A DNA stretch of 64,000 nucleotides from Sedimentitalea nanhaiensis DSM 24252 (GCF_000473225.1 NZ_KI421509.1:3118868-3182867), one strand, 5' to 3'; shown: positions 20,236-29,783, numbered from the stretch's first letter. Numbers and translations are program-made. The notes: generated from the letters alone by a model not told the origin.

Positions 20236-20943
20236 TCAGTCTGCGATCGGCGCGTCGTGCTGTGGAAGGATCTGTTGGGCAATGCCTGCAAACAGCAGAT
20301 AGACACTGGTGATGACCAGTCCCCAATGGGCCCAGCTTTGTGGATGGAAATCCACCCACGCGGCCCAGCCGGCAAAGAAGGTCCAGGCCAGCGCCATCGG
20401 CAGAGTCACCTTGCGCCAACGTTCGGTGCGGACCGGATGCACGAATTTCAGTGGCAGGAACATGGTGATCGACAAAGCTGTAACCAAGGTCAGGGTGACC
20501 CAGAAATTCGGCTGCAGGGCAAAGACCACCAGTACGACCATGTTCCAACACCCGGGAAAGCCCGAGAACGAATTGTCCTTGGTCTTCATCCGCGTATCGC
20601 AAAAATACATCGCGCTGGCAAAAGTGATGACGATGATCGCGACCCATCCGGTCCAGCCGTCCATCAGGCCGGACTGGAAAAGCGCAAAGGCCGGGATGAA
20701 CACATAGGTCAGATAGTCGATAATCAGGTCCAACAGCACGCCGTCGAATTGCGGCGCATAGTGTTTGACATGGTATTTTCGGGCCAGCGGACCGTCGATG
20801 CCATCGACAAAGAATGCGACAACCAGCCAAAGAAACATCAGGCTCCACTTGGTTTCAGCCGCCGCCAACATGGCCAGCATGGCGAAAACGGCACCAGTGG
20901 CGGTGAACAGATGGACAAGCAGGGCGCTGAGACTTTTGGACAT
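20236..20943 (-). CDS. pcs: Phosphatidylcholine synthase
   Basis: A 235-residue membrane protein of the CDP-alcohol phosphatidyltransferase superfamily. It carries the PC-synthase form of the motif, DGIDGPLAR, followed by FDGVLLDLIIDY. Pcs condenses CDP-diacylglycerol with choline to give phosphatidylcholine and CMP in the inner membrane. About seven hydrophobic helices are visible. ATG 20943 is preceded by AGGGGG; the frame continues upstream without similarity. Pcs is common in Rhodobacterales and rhizobia. It lies 86 bases downstream of xerC and upstream of the metal operon promoter. Confidence 0.93.
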   Translation of the reverse strand: MSKSLSALLVHLFTATGAVFAMLAMLAAAETKWSLMFLWLVVAFFVDGIDGPLARKYHVKHYAPQFDGVLLDLIIDYLTYVFIPAFALFQSGLMDGWTGWVAIIVITFASAMYFCDTRMKTKDNSFSGFPGCWNMVVLVVFALQPNFWVTLTLVTALSITMFLPLKFVHPVRTERWRKVTLPMALAWTFFAGWAAWVDFHPQSWAHWGLVITSVYLLFAGIAQQILPQHDAPIAD

Positions 20944-21029
20944 GCCCCCTATTGCCGGATCAGTGCGTCCGATGCAAAGCAAAAGGCGGAAAATTGCGCA
21001 GGGCGGTGGATGGATTTTGCGACACGACC

Positions 21030-21950
21030 CTAGGCCTTGGGATGGGTGCGGTTGTAGACCTCCATCAGACGGGCCGTGTCCACGGCGGTATAGGCCTGAG
21101 TGGTGGACAGGGACGCATGGCCCAACAGTTCCTGTATCGAGCGCAGATCCCCCCCGGCAGCCAACAGATGGGTGGCAAAACTGTGCCGCATGGCGTGTGG
21201 TGTGGCGGTGGCGGGCAGGCCCAGTTGCATGCGTGCCCGCGCCATCACGCCCTGAATGATGCGCGGGTTCAGGGGGCCTCCGCGCACGCCGCGAAACAGG
21301 GGGGCGGCGGGTTCCTGGGGGTGTGGGCACAGCTGTAGATACGTGTTGACCGCGTCACGGGCGGCATCCAGCACCGGAACCACGCGTTCCTTGCCGCCCT
21401 TGCCGATAATGCGCAGCGTGGCAGGCAGGGGAGCATCGGCCCCTGTCAGCCCCAGTGCCTCGGATATTCTCAGGCCACATCCATACAGCAAGGTGACAAC
21501 GGCCACATCCCGCGTCGCGACCCAGCTGTCGGAAGATTGCAATTCGACGGTGTCGATCATCGCGCGGGCGGCGTCCTCGGCCAGCGGGCGGGGCAGCTTC
21601 TTGGTGAACTTGGGTGACCGGGTGGACAAAACGGCGGTGGCCTCGAACCCTTCGCGTTCGGCAAGCCAGCGATAGAAGCTTTTGACTGCCGACAGTTTGC
21701 GCGCCAGCGAGCGCGCACCGACGCCGCCGTTACGTGATTGGGCCATCCAGGCCCGCATGTCCGATATCGAGATCCGTTCCAGCGCGCCCAGGCCCTGCGG
21801 GCTGCCGTGGTGCAGAGTCATGAAGGCAAGAAATTCGCCGACATCGCCACGATAGGCCGTAATCGTGTTCTGCGATGCCCCCGACAAGGCGCTTTGGCCC
21901 TCAAGCCAATACTGCAGGGCGTCTCGGCATGCGGGGGAAATCAGTGTCAC
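21030..21950 (-). CDS. xerC: Tyrosine recombinase XerC
   Basis: A 306-residue tyrosine recombinase with a complete catalytic set: Arg in GCGLRISEALGL, Lys in IGKGGKER, HxxR in HAMRHSFATH, His in LLGHASLSTTQAY, and the nucleophile Tyr in the same segment. The N-terminal SAM-like core-binding domain is present. It pairs with XerD to resolve chromosome dimers at dif. It starts at GTG 21950, overlapping the DUF484 stop (GTGA). The DUF484-xerC pairing also occurs in other proteobacteria, which supports XerC over a phage integrase. Confidence 0.92.
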   Translation of the reverse strand: MTLISPACRDALQYWLEGQSALSGASQNTITAYRGDVGEFLAFMTLHHGSPQGLGALERISISDMRAWMAQSRNGGVGARSLARKLSAVKSFYRWLAEREGFEATAVLSTRSPKFTKKLPRPLAEDAARAMIDTVELQSSDSWVATRDVAVVTLLYGCGLRISEALGLTGADAPLPATLRIIGKGGKERVVPVLDAARDAVNTYLQLCPHPQEPAAPLFRGVRGGPLNPRIIQGVMARARMQLGLPATATPHAMRHSFATHLLAAGGDLRSIQELLGHASLSTTQAYTAVDTARLMEVYNRTHPKA

Positions 21951-22654
21951 GACAGCCAGTGGCGCATCGACCGTTCGAACACACCGCCGAAAAAGGCCAG
22001 CAGGTCGGTGCCGTGCTGCGGGTTGAACTGAGCCGGGTCTTTGGACCCCATGACCAGCAGGCCCGGCAGTCGCCCCGCCCCCAAGTCCAGTTTCAGACAG
22101 GCCTCGGACTGGATGTTCTCGGCCATGTCACCATACAACCGGTCGGGTACCATCTGCACCGGGCGCAGCGTAACCTGCCGTGGCGCGCCGCCGCGCAATT
22201 GGGTGATATAACTGTCGATAAAACCGGGTTCGACGACAGTCAGGATCTCGCCCATCCGGTCGATTGCCGGAGCCGTGTCATTCTGCGCGGATTCCAGCAC
22301 CAGCGTCACAGCGTCCACGCGCAGGATGTCAGCCACCTCGCCGCTGAGGTCGCGCAGCACTTCCTCGAACGTCATCGCTTCCAGCAGCCGCAGAATGGCG
22401 CGATGTACCTGATTGGTCCCGGCCAGGTTTTCATAGGCCGCCGCGATTACATTCCGGTGGGTGTCTTCCAATCGGTCCAGCCGCGATTCCAGCCGTTCCA
22501 TTGCGACGCCGCGCAGATCGACGATATTGCCGCCCATCAGACGCTCGTTCGCGGACACCAGCGCGCGCATCACGTCCTTGTCGTCCAGGATCGCGTCGGG
22601 TTCGGCGATGATCGCTTTGCGCAGGGTGTCTTCCAGTTTCGGGTCGCTGCTCAT
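21947..22654 (-). CDS. DUF484 family protein (GAF-like)
   Basis: A 235-residue soluble protein of the DUF484 family. An N-terminal helical part (DDKDVMRALVSANERL, about 23-38) and a coiled-coil-like segment lead into a GAF-like domain ending in LPGLLVMGSKDPAQFNPQHGTD. Function is unknown; it is repeatedly linked to xerC. ATG 22654 is chosen because GAGG lies five bases upstream. An alternative ATG at 22678 would add eight residues. Its stop overlaps the xerC GTG. Confidence 0.87.
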   Translation of the reverse strand: MSSDPKLEDTLRKAIIAEPDAILDDKDVMRALVSANERLMGGNIVDLRGVAMERLESRLDRLEDTHRNVIAAAYENLAGTNQVHRAILRLLEAMTFEEVLRDLSGEVADILRVDAVTLVLESAQNDTAPAIDRMGEILTVVEPGFIDSYITQLRGGAPRQVTLRPVQMVPDRLYGDMAENIQSEACLKLDLGAGRLPGLLVMGSKDPAQFNPQHGTDLLAFFGGVFERSMRHWLS

Positions 22655-22751
22655 CGGGGCCTCATGCTGTCGTGGCATGTCTATAACATGCCTGTTCTTG
22701 GTTTTGGGCTGAAACGTCAGCGGCAATGGTGAATTTTGTCTTAATTACAAC

Positions 22752-22776
22752 AGCCCGGCAGCAGGTCTGCCGGGCT
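22752..22776 (-). terminator. Rho-independent terminator candidate after the transaldolase-like gene
   Basis: A perfect 10-bp stem (AGCCCGGCAG with CTGCCGGGCT) and a five-base loop. On the minus strand it is followed by the moderately U-rich GTTGTAATTAA. It lies 35 bases after the fsa-like stop and just before the DUF484 gene. Confidence 0.65.
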
Positions 22777-22810
22777 CGGCGGCTCATTCGGCCACAGCGC
22801 AGTGCGCCCT

Positions 22811-23464
22811 TTACAGGATTTTCTGGCCGGTCTTGGCCCAATCGGCCATGAATGCATCCAGCCCTTTGTCGGTCAGCGGATGGTTGGCCAGCGCCTTGAT
22901 CACACCCGGAGGGGCCGTGATCACGTCCGCCCCGATGCGCGCGCTCTCGGTAACATGGTTCACGGTGCGAATCGAGGCGGCCAGGATCTGGGTGTCAAAA
23001 CCGTAGTTGTCGTAAATCGTGCGGATGTCCGCGATCAGATCCATGCCGTCCAGGTTGATATCGTCCAGTCGCCCGATGAACGGGCTGATAAAGGTTGCGC
23101 CGGCCTTGGCCGCCAGCAACGCCTGATTGGCCGAGAAACACAGGGTGACGTTGACCATGTGGCCTTCGCCGGACAGCACCTTACAGGTTTTCAGCCCGTC
23201 CCAGGTCAGCGGAACCTTGACCGCGATGTTGTCGGCGATCTGGGCCAGTTTGCGGCCCTCGGCGATCATGTCATCAGCGTTCAGCGCCACGACTTCGGCC
23301 GAAACCGGTCCGTCGACCAGATCGCAGATTTCCCTGGTAACCTCTAGAATGTCGCGACCGGATTTCAGAATCAGCGACGGGTTGGTGGTGACGCCATCCA
23401 CCATGCCCAGATCGTTCAGCTCGGCAATGGCGTCGATTTCGGCAGTGTCGACGAAGAATTTCAT
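22811..23464 (-). CDS. fsa: Transaldolase-like fructose-6-phosphate aldolase
   Basis: A 217-residue short transaldolase (TalC/FSA size class). It begins [13 protein letters not shown] and continues with [10 protein letters not shown]. The Schiff-base lysine is in [13 protein letters not shown], and a [23 protein letters not shown] block follows. It is either a transaldolase of the pentose phosphate pathway or fructose-6-phosphate aldolase; sequence does not decide. ATG 23464 has AAGGAAG about eight bases upstream. It is divergent from priA and ends at a clear hairpin. Confidence 0.88.
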   Translation of the reverse strand: MKFFVDTAEIDAIAELNDLGMVDGVTTNPSLILKSGRDILEVTREICDLVDGPVSAEVVALNADDMIAEGRKLAQIADNIAVKVPLTWDGLKTCKVLSGEGHMVNVTLCFSANQALLAAKAGATFISPFIGRLDDINLDGMDLIADIRTIYDNYGFDTQILAASIRTVNHVTESARIGADVITAPPGVIKALANHPLTDKGLDAFMADWAKTGQKIL

Positions 23465-23555
23465 GGGGCTTGCTTCCTTTGATGGGTTGGCCTTGGTTCG
23501 CGATGGCTTTACCCCAAGAGCCGTAATGCTGAAACCCCCCGGGAGGCAAGCGACA

Positions 23556-25751
23556 GTGAGCGAGCCGGAATTCTTTGACCAGGGCGCATTGGTCGCGGTT
23601 CTGACCACGCAGCCGCTGGATCGGACGCTGGATTATAAGGCGCCCGAAGGCGGCTGCTTGCGCGGGGCCTTTGTCGAGGTGCCGCTGGGGCCGCGCAAGG
23701 TGATCGGTGTGATCTGGGGAGCGGGCCAGGGCGATTTTGATCGCAGCAGGATCCGCTCGGTGATCCGGGTGCTGGATGTGGCTCCGATGCGTGACGAGAT
23801 GAAGAATTTTCTGACCCGTGCCGCCGAATACACCCTGACGCCGATGCCGGCGATGCTGCGTCTGGCGACGCGGGCGCCGGGGTTGGGCGATCCGCCTTCG
23901 ATGCGCAAGGTCTACAGGTTGGGGCAGCGCGAACCGGACCGGATGACCGATGCGCGCCGCCGGGTCCTGGATACATTGATCGAATATGGCGGGCTGGCCT
24001 TTACGCTCAAGGAACTGGCCGAGATGTCCGGGGTGACATCGTCTGTGATCAAGGGCCTGACCAAGCAGGGCGCGGTGGATGAGATTGACAGCCCGCGCGA
24101 CATGCCGCTGCCGCATCTGGATCCGGAACGACCCGGCAAGGAGCTGACCGGGGATCAGGCCGCGGCGGCGGACAGTCTGCGCACGGCGTTGCGCAGCGAC
24201 CGCTATGGGACGACATTGCTGCGCGGTGTCACCGGATCGGGCAAGACCGAAGTCTATCTCGAAGCGGTGGCGGAATGTCTGCGCATGGGGCGGCAGGCGC
24301 TGGTGCTGTTGCCAGAGATCGCCCTGACTGCCGAATTCCTGACCCGCGTCGATGCCCGGTTCGGGGCCCGCCCGGCCGAATGGCATTCGGGCGTCCCCAT
24401 GACCGAGCGCCGCCGGATCTGGAAGATGGTCGGGCAGGGCAACGCGCAACTGGTGGTTGGCGCGCGTTCGGCACTGTTTTTGCCGTTTCAGAACCTGGGC
24501 CTGATCATCGTCGATGAGGAACACGATACCAGCTACAAGCAGGAAGACGGCGTGCTGTACAACGCGCGGGACATGGCCGTTCTGCGCGCGGCGATCTGTG
24601 GCGCGCGGGTGGTCCTGGCCAGCGCCACACCCAGCCTGGAAAGCTGGGCCAATGCGCAGTCGGGCAAGTACGACATGGTGGAATTGAAGGCACGGTTTGG
24701 GGCAGCGGAGTTGCCGGATATGCGTGCCATCGACATGCGCGCCGAAAAGCTGAAGGCCGGGACATGGATTTCACCGACCCTGCGCGGGGCGGTGCAGGAC
24801 CGGCTGGCCAAGGGCGAACAGGCAATGTTGTTCATCAACCGGCGCGGCTATGCCCCGGTGACTCTGTGCCGGGCCTGCGGGCAGCAGATCGGCTGCGATC
24901 ACTGCGATGCGCGGATGGTCGAACACCGGTTTCTCAAGCGGTTGATGTGCCACCAATGCGGTGAAACCCGCCCTCTGCCCACCGTCTGCCCCTCGTGTGG
25001 GGCCGAGGATCGGCTGGCCCCGGTTGGCCCCGGTGTCGAGCGTTTGGCCGAAGAGGCGGCGGCGTTGTTTCCCGAGGCGCGGGTCGTGACGCTGAGTTCG
25101 GACCTGTTTGGAAGTGCACGGGCGCTGAAAGCGGAAATCGAACGAATCGCGGCGGGTGAGGCGGATATCATCATCGGCACCCAGCTGGTGGCCAAGGGGC
25201 ACAATTTCCCATATTTGACGCTTGTTGGGGTGATTGATGCAGATCTGGGCCTGCAAGGCTCGGACCTGCGTGCCGCAGAGCGCACCTTCCAGCTGATGCG
25301 GCAGGTGGCGGGGCGTGCCGGACGGGCCGAACGCCCCGGAACCGCCCTGTTGCAGACGTTTCAGCCCGAACATCCGGTGATCCGGGCGATTCTGGCGGGG
25401 GATGAGACCGGGTTCTGGCGCGCCGAGGCCGCAGAACGCGAGGTGGCCGGAGTGCCACCTTACGGGCGCATGGCCGGGATCATCCTGTCGGGAACGGATG
25501 TAGCGCAGGTGTTCGATCTGGGCAACGCGCTGGCCCGAAATGATGCCCCGCTGCGGCAGATCGGGGCACAGGTCTTTGGGCCTGCGCCCGCCCCGATCGC
25601 GCGGGTGCGGGGGCGCCACCGGGTGCGGTTGTTGGTTAAGGCGGCCAAGGGGGCCGCGCTGCAAGAGGCGCTTGCGCGCTGGATCGCACCTTTCCGTCTG
25701 AAGGGCGATCTGCGGCTCAGTGTAGATATCGACCCCCAGAGCTTTCTCTGA
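23556..25751 (+). CDS. priA: Primosomal replication protein N' (PriA helicase)
   Basis: A 731-residue PriA with the N-terminal DNA-binding domain, Walker [20 protein letters not shown] box in [11 protein letters not shown], and an eight-cysteine zinc region beginning [13 protein letters not shown] and continuing through [18 protein letters not shown]. It reloads the replicative helicase at stalled forks. The best start is GTG 23556, with GGGAGG nine bases upstream, giving the protein [15 protein letters not shown]. An in-frame ATG lies 30 bases earlier without a ribosome site. It converges with hemN across 16 bases. Confidence 0.95.
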   Translation: MSEPEFFDQGALVAVLTTQPLDRTLDYKAPEGGCLRGAFVEVPLGPRKVIGVIWGAGQGDFDRSRIRSVIRVLDVAPMRDEMKNFLTRAAEYTLTPMPAMLRLATRAPGLGDPPSMRKVYRLGQREPDRMTDARRRVLDTLIEYGGLAFTLKELAEMSGVTSSVIKGLTKQGAVDEIDSPRDMPLPHLDPERPGKELTGDQAAAADSLRTALRSDRYGTTLLRGVTGSGKTEVYLEAVAECLRMGRQALVLLPEIALTAEFLTRVDARFGARPAEWHSGVPMTERRRIWKMVGQGNAQLVVGARSALFLPFQNLGLIIVDEEHDTSYKQEDGVLYNARDMAVLRAAICGARVVLASATPSLESWANAQSGKYDMVELKARFGAAELPDMRAIDMRAEKLKAGTWISPTLRGAVQDRLAKGEQAMLFINRRGYAPVTLCRACGQQIGCDHCDARMVEHRFLKRLMCHQCGETRPLPTVCPSCGAEDRLAPVGPGVERLAEEAAALFPEARVVTLSSDLFGSARALKAEIERIAAGEADIIIGTQLVAKGHNFPYLTLVGVIDADLGLQGSDLRAAERTFQLMRQVAGRAGRAERPGTALLQTFQPEHPVIRAILAGDETGFWRAEAAEREVAGVPPYGRMAGIILSGTDVAQVFDLGNALARNDAPLRQIGAQVFGPAPAPIARVRGRHRVRLLVKAAKGAALQEALARWIAPFRLKGDLRLSVDIDPQSFL

Positions 25752-25767
25752 ACAGGTCTGAGCGGAT

Positions 25768-27123
25768 TCAGATCGCCGAACTATGGCCCGCATTGCTCAG
25801 GTCATAGGCATCAAACGCCCGTGCAATGATCCGGGTCAGCGGGCGCGCGGCGGGCGGGATCATCAGGCCATCGCGGGTGATCGACAGAACGCCCGGAACT
25901 GCGCGGTCTACCGTGTCGAATATTTCACCCAGCTCGTGCTGCGTTATCGCGAACCGCGAGGTGATTTCGTCCCGATCGATATGAAAGTCGCACATCAACG
26001 CTTCGATCAACCGGGCACGCAGCTTGTCCTGCCCTTGAAATCTGTGGCCGCGCGAGGTCGAGAACCGGCCCTCGCGGATTTTGCCGGTATGGGCCGAGGT
26101 GGCCGCAGCGTTCTGGGCAAAGCCTTGTGGAAATCGTGAGATTGACGAGGCACCGACGCCGATCAGAACATCCGAGGTATCATCGGTATAGCCCTGAAAG
26201 TTACGTCGCAACCGCCCTGCCTTCTGCGCAAGGGTCAACCCATCCCGCTGGGTGGAGAAATGATCGATGCCGATCTCCGCGTACCCGTCCCACAGGAACA
26301 GTTTGCGTGCGGTTTCAAACAAGGCCAGCCGTTCCTGGGGCGTCGGCAGCGCGTCAGACGGAATCAATTGCTGCCGCTTGGCCATCCATGGCACATGTGC
26401 ATACCCGTACAGGGCGACACGGTCGGGGCTGAGCGACAGCAGTTTTTGCACGCTTTCCGTCATCCGCGCCTGGGTCTGATGCGGCAGCCCAAACAGGATA
26501 TCGGCGTTCAGGCTGACAATGCCGCGGTCACGGATCATCTCGACCGCATCGCGGGTGATGTCATAGCCCTGGATCCGCCCAATGGTCTGCTGGATTTCGT
26601 CATCGAAATCCTGCACTCCGATCGAGGCCCGGTTCAGCCCTGCCGCCGCCAGCGCGTCCAGCCTTGCGGCATCGATTTCGTTCGGGTCGATCTCGACCGA
26701 GAATTCGGCCTCCGGTCCCAGAGGTGCCACATCGAAAATCGCGCTGGACAGGTCCCGGATCATGTCCGGGTTCAACAGCGTCGGTGTACCGCCGCCCCAA
26801 TGCAGACGAGACAGGGTAACGCCGCGTGGCAGGTGCTGCTTCAGCAGGGCGAGCTCCGCCTTGAGCGTCTCGAGATAGGCCACCACCGGTGCGTCACTTT
26901 GTGTACCCTGGGTACGACAGGCACAGAACCAGCAGAGGCGCCGACAGAACGGCACATGCACATAGAGCGACACGGTGCCGTCTTCGGGGATCTGTTGGAT
27001 CCAGCCCGCATAGAGATCGGGCCCCACATCGTTGCTGAACTGAGGTGCGGTCGGGTAGCTCGTATAGCGGGGAACCTTGGCGTCAAAGAGTCCCAGCTTG
27101 GCCAATTGAGATTGTGTTACCAT
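25768..27123 (-). CDS. hemN: Oxygen-independent coproporphyrinogen III oxidase
   Basis: A 451-residue radical-SAM enzyme with the HemN cluster motif CRRLCWFCAC (CxxxCxxCxC), the preceding YVHVPF, and GGGTPTLL. It converts coproporphyrinogen III to protoporphyrinogen IX without oxygen, supplying heme for the cbb3 oxidase encoded nearby. ATG 27123 gives MVTQSQLAKLGLFDAKVPRYTSYPTA and lies at or within a base of the transcription start predicted from the FNR box and -10 element, so the mRNA may be leaderless. ATG 27156 would add eleven residues but lies upstream of that promoter. Divergent from fnrL. Confidence 0.93.
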   Translation of the reverse strand: MVTQSQLAKLGLFDAKVPRYTSYPTAPQFSNDVGPDLYAGWIQQIPEDGTVSLYVHVPFCRRLCWFCACRTQGTQSDAPVVAYLETLKAELALLKQHLPRGVTLSRLHWGGGTPTLLNPDMIRDLSSAIFDVAPLGPEAEFSVEIDPNEIDAARLDALAAAGLNRASIGVQDFDDEIQQTIGRIQGYDITRDAVEMIRDRGIVSLNADILFGLPHQTQARMTESVQKLLSLSPDRVALYGYAHVPWMAKRQQLIPSDALPTPQERLALFETARKLFLWDGYAEIGIDHFSTQRDGLTLAQKAGRLRRNFQGYTDDTSDVLIGVGASSISRFPQGFAQNAAATSAHTGKIREGRFSTSRGHRFQGQDKLRARLIEALMCDFHIDRDEITSRFAITQHELGEIFDTVDRAVPGVLSITRDGLMIPPAARPLTRIIARAFDAYDLSNAGHSSAI

Positions 27124-27129
27124 GTGCAT

Positions 27130-27135
27130 AATATA
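27130..27135 (-). promoter_or_regulatory. Putative -10 element of hemN
   Basis: TATATT on the minus strand (an overlapping TATTAT is one or two bases closer to the gene). Its distance from the FNR box centre is that of a class II FNR-activated promoter, and transcription would begin at about 27121-27124, at the hemN ATG. Confidence 0.55.
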
Positions 27136-27158
27136 GGCGGGGTCGAAATCGTACATCC

Positions 27159-27172
27159 TTGACCCAGATCAA
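27159..27172. promoter_or_regulatory. FNR box between hemN and fnrL
   Basis: TTGACCCAGATCAA matches the TTGAT-N4-ATCAA FNR consensus at 9 of 10 fixed positions. Its centre lies about 42 bases upstream of the predicted hemN start, the activating position. It also ends 11 bases before the fnrL start codon, where binding would more likely repress fnrL (inference). Confidence 0.85.
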
Positions 27173-27183
27173 GCGGGACTCAC

Positions 27184-27927
27184 ATGAACGTGCCAGGACA
27201 AGCCATATCACCCAGTTGCATGGACTGCCCAATTCGGCACCGTGCCGTCTGCGCACGCTGCGAAGCGGACGAGTTGGCTGCGCTGGAAAGCATCAAGTAT
27301 TACCGCAGCTTCGAGGCGGGTCAGACCATCATCTGGTCGGGCGACAAGATGGATTTTGTCGGCTCTGTGGTTTCGGGAATCGCAACCCTGACCCAGACCA
27401 TGGAGGATGGCCGCACCCAGATGGTCGGTCTGTTGCTGCCGTCGGACTTCGTTGGGCGACCCGGTCGGTCCGGGGCGGCCTATGACGTGGTGGCCACGAC
27501 AGACATCGTGATGTGCTGCTTTCGAAAGAATCCGTTTGAAAAAATGATGGCCGACACCCCGCACATCGCCCATCGTTTGCTGGAAATGACTCTGGACGAA
27601 CTGGATGCCGCGCGCGAGTGGATGCTGGTGCTGGGGCGCAAGACGGCGCGCGAAAAGATCGCCAGCCTGCTCAGCATCGTGGCGCGTCGAGACGCGTCGC
27701 TGCGCCCGACCGCAACCCACGGACCGATGGTATTCGACCTGCCACTGACCCGCGAGGCGATGGCGGACTATCTGGGGCTGACGCTGGAAACCGTCAGCCG
27801 AAAGATGTCGGCGTTAAAGCGGGATGGCGTGATCCAGCTGGAAGGGAAACGCCACGTGACGGTGCCCGATATGTCCCGACTGATGGAAGAGGCTGGCGAC
27901 GATGCGGATGGTGGCGTTTTCGCCTGA
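27184..27927 (+). CDS. fnrL: FNR-type oxygen-sensing transcription regulator FnrL
   Basis: A 247-residue Crp/Fnr protein. N-terminal cysteines C12, C15 and C23 plus C111 (or C112) in the effector domain match the 4Fe-4S ligand pattern of FnrL. C26 is an additional N-terminal cysteine. The HTH near the C-terminus (ADYLGLTLETVSRKMSALKR) carries E-x2-SR, the recognition residues for TTGAT half-sites. It activates genes for microaerobic life when the cluster is intact. Three matching FNR boxes flank hemN, uspA/ccoN and ccoG in this window. A box just upstream of its own start suggests autoregulation. Confidence 0.95.
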   Translation: MNVPGQAISPSCMDCPIRHRAVCARCEADELAALESIKYYRSFEAGQTIIWSGDKMDFVGSVVSGIATLTQTMEDGRTQMVGLLLPSDFVGRPGRSGAAYDVVATTDIVMCCFRKNPFEKMMADTPHIAHRLLEMTLDELDAAREWMLVLGRKTAREKIASLLSIVARRDASLRPTATHGPMVFDLPLTREAMADYLGLTLETVSRKMSALKRDGVIQLEGKRHVTVPDMSRLMEEAGDDADGGVFA

Positions 27928-28548
27928 TTGCATGCGTTGGCCATCAGCCAGTTTCCCGCCTTTTTTGGCGCTCCATCCGTACGGCAAGCTGAGGAGCGGA
28001 TTGACCGCCCGATCGTACAGAACCGGCAAATTCATGACCACGAGCGTTTCAGGCCGAACCCTGCGACCAACAGAGTAAACCCGCGCGCCGAGGCCTTCCT
28101 GGCCGCCGGTCCGGGCGGGCGCCCTTCGCGGACCGTGTTCTGGCGACAAGTACGGGGACGGGGCCGGAGGCCACCGCAGTGCGCCTATTGCCCGCGAGGT
28201 TGGCGTCAAGGTGGTGTTTGACGCAGCGCGCCAATGCGCGGGGGCGTTTGGGCCAATCGCTTGCGAAGCGCGTGAATGATGTCCATGAGCAGCTGCAAGA
28301 GCCTCGGCGGCCCGGCGAAGGGATCGACCATTCCCAATGACGCGGAGATCGCGTAACGGCTCGACGCGATTGCGTTTCCCGGCATGACCGCGAATTTCGG
28401 CGCGGCAAAATCGGCCTCGATTATCCCCCGCAGCCGAGATCTGCGGTCCCGGTTCATGGGCCTGCATCATTGCCGCAGCGAGCCTGCGGCTTGCATCCCT
28501 GCCCACGTGGTGTCAGCATTGAACTGGCAAAGCACAAGGGAGACTGCA
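27928..28548. other. 621-base region without a confident gene
   Basis: Between fnrL and the GlsB-like gene I see no frame with family similarity. The best candidate is a minus-strand frame 28457-28206 (83 residues, MNRDRRSRL to GALRQTPP) with moderately high GC3 but several rare codons (AGA, AGG, ATA) and only a weak AGG ribosome site. No tRNA, repeat array or insertion-sequence end was found. The promoter of the following small membrane-protein gene presumably lies at its right end. It could be decayed sequence. Confidence 0.4.
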
Positions 28549-28803
28549 ATGGAATTCAACAGCGTGATCGCCATGCTGCTGGTGGGTGCGATCGCCGGGT
28601 GGATCGCGGGCAAGTTAATGAAAGGCCGGGGATTTGGCCTGTTTGGCAACATCATCGTCGGCATCGTCGGCGCGTTCCTGGCCGGGGTGATTTTTCCGAC
28701 GCTTGGGTTCGCAGTTGGAGGTGGCGTGATCGCATCGATTTTTCACGCCACCATCGGATCGGTGATTCTGCTGTTCGTGATCGGGTTGGTCAGACGGGCC
28801 TGA
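28549..28803 (+). CDS. GlsB/YeaQ/YmgE family stress-response membrane protein
   Basis: An 84-residue protein made of three glycine-rich membrane helices: AMLLVGAIAGWIAGKLMKG, FGNIIVGIVGAFLAGVIFP, and a last helix ending VILLFVIGLVRRA. This is the transglycosylase-associated (GlsB/YeaQ) family. It is linked to general stress and envelope homeostasis but has no known enzymatic activity. ATG 28549 follows AGGGAG at good spacing. It lies between fnrL and uspA, where I do not expect it from the Rhodobacter arrangement I know, and it converges with uspA over a shared hairpin. Confidence 0.88.
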   Translation: MEFNSVIAMLLVGAIAGWIAGKLMKGRGFGLFGNIIVGIVGAFLAGVIFPTLGFAVGGGVIASIFHATIGSVILLFVIGLVRRA

Positions 28804-28823
28804 CAGCCGCTGGAATTTTGTAG

Positions 28824-28851
28824 AGACGCCCATCCGGCTGGCTGGGCGTCT
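28824..28851. terminator. Bidirectional hairpin between the GlsB-like gene and uspA
   Basis: A perfect 9-bp stem AGACGCCCA/TGGGCGTCT with a ten-base loop in the convergent spacer. GAATTTA follows on the plus strand and A/T-rich sequence on the minus strand. It could serve both genes. Confidence 0.6.
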
Positions 28852-28855
28852 GAAT

Positions 28856-29695
28856 TTACCGCGCCATGAACACCGGTACCGTGGCCTTTTCAAGCATATT
28901 GCGTGTGGCACCGCCCAGGATGGCTTCGCGGAATCGCGAATGGCCATAGGCTCCCATCACCAGCATGTCGGCGCTGGTGTCTGTCGCATGACGGTTCAGC
29001 ACATCCGAGACCCGGGTCATTGTCTTGCTCAGCACGTCGATCTCGCATGTCACCCCATGTCGTGACAGCATTTGCGACAACAGCCCGCCGGGGTCAGAGC
29101 GCTCTGGGCCGTGTGTGGGTGGGTCAATCACCACGATCCGCACCAGATCGGCGGCTTGCAGGAAAGGCAACGCCCGTCGAATGGCACTGAGCGCCTCCAC
29201 GCTTTCGTTCCAGGCTGCCAGGATCAGCTTTGGCTGTGTCACCGGCTTCTGATCGTCCGGCACCACCAGAACCGGCGCATGACCTTCAAAAAGCGCGGCC
29301 TCGACAATCGGTTCGACTTCGGCACCGTGGTTCTCGCCATACGGGCGGGGTAGCACCACCAGGTCTGAAAACCGCGCCCGGTGGGCCACGTGGCGTCCGA
29401 GGTCGGCAATCTGCGCGACACCGCTTTCGGCGGACCACCGCACGCCGGACTTGCTCAGCATGGCATTGGCATAGGTCAGGACATCTTCGGCTTCGGCGGT
29501 GGCGCGCGACAGTGTCTCTTGCAGGACCATCGCACTGGCCCCGGCATAATAGTACCCGGTCTGGGTTCGATCCACGCCTAGGCACAGGGCGTCGGCATGG
29601 GCATCTTGCGCTTCGGCCAAGGCGACAAGCTGGTTCAGCGGCGCATCGGCCAGTTTCGCATCAGTCAGAACGGTCAGCAAAGATTTGTAAGCCAT
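28856..29695 (-). CDS. uspA: Tandem-domain universal stress protein
   Basis: A 279-residue protein with two UspA-like alpha/beta domains (about 3-145 and 150-278). The second ends with the ATP-binding-type pattern LVMGAYGHSRFREAILGG followed by VPVFMAR. A usp gene between fnrL and ccoN is, to my knowledge, also found in Rhodobacter. It diverges from ccoN, and the single FNR box in the intergenic region is also properly placed for this gene, with TATCAT as the minus-strand -10. It is probably induced at low oxygen. Confidence 0.9.
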   Translation of the reverse strand: MAYKSLLTVLTDAKLADAPLNQLVALAEAQDAHADALCLGVDRTQTGYYYAGASAMVLQETLSRATAEAEDVLTYANAMLSKSGVRWSAESGVAQIADLGRHVAHRARFSDLVVLPRPYGENHGAEVEPIVEAALFEGHAPVLVVPDDQKPVTQPKLILAAWNESVEALSAIRRALPFLQAADLVRIVVIDPPTHGPERSDPGGLLSQMLSRHGVTCEIDVLSKTMTRVSDVLNRHATDTSADMLVMGAYGHSRFREAILGGATRNMLEKATVPVFMAR

Positions 29696-29751
29696 TTGTG
29701 TCTCGCGTTTTTTGTGTTCCCGGACTGTTCAAGCACCCGGATTGATGTACC

Positions 29752-29757
29752 ATGATA
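29752..29757 (-). promoter_or_regulatory. Putative -10 element of uspA
   Basis: TATCAT on the minus strand. A transcript would start near 29745-29746, placing the FNR box centre about 44 bases upstream. Confidence 0.45.
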
Positions 29758-29783
29758 CCTGTCACGGAATTGGAGCAGGTGTT

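Noticed and set aside
21030-21950. The XerC-like recombinase as a mobile-element integrase
   Set aside because: Length, complete catalytic set and coupling to DUF484 fit chromosomal XerC, and no attachment repeats or cargo are nearby.
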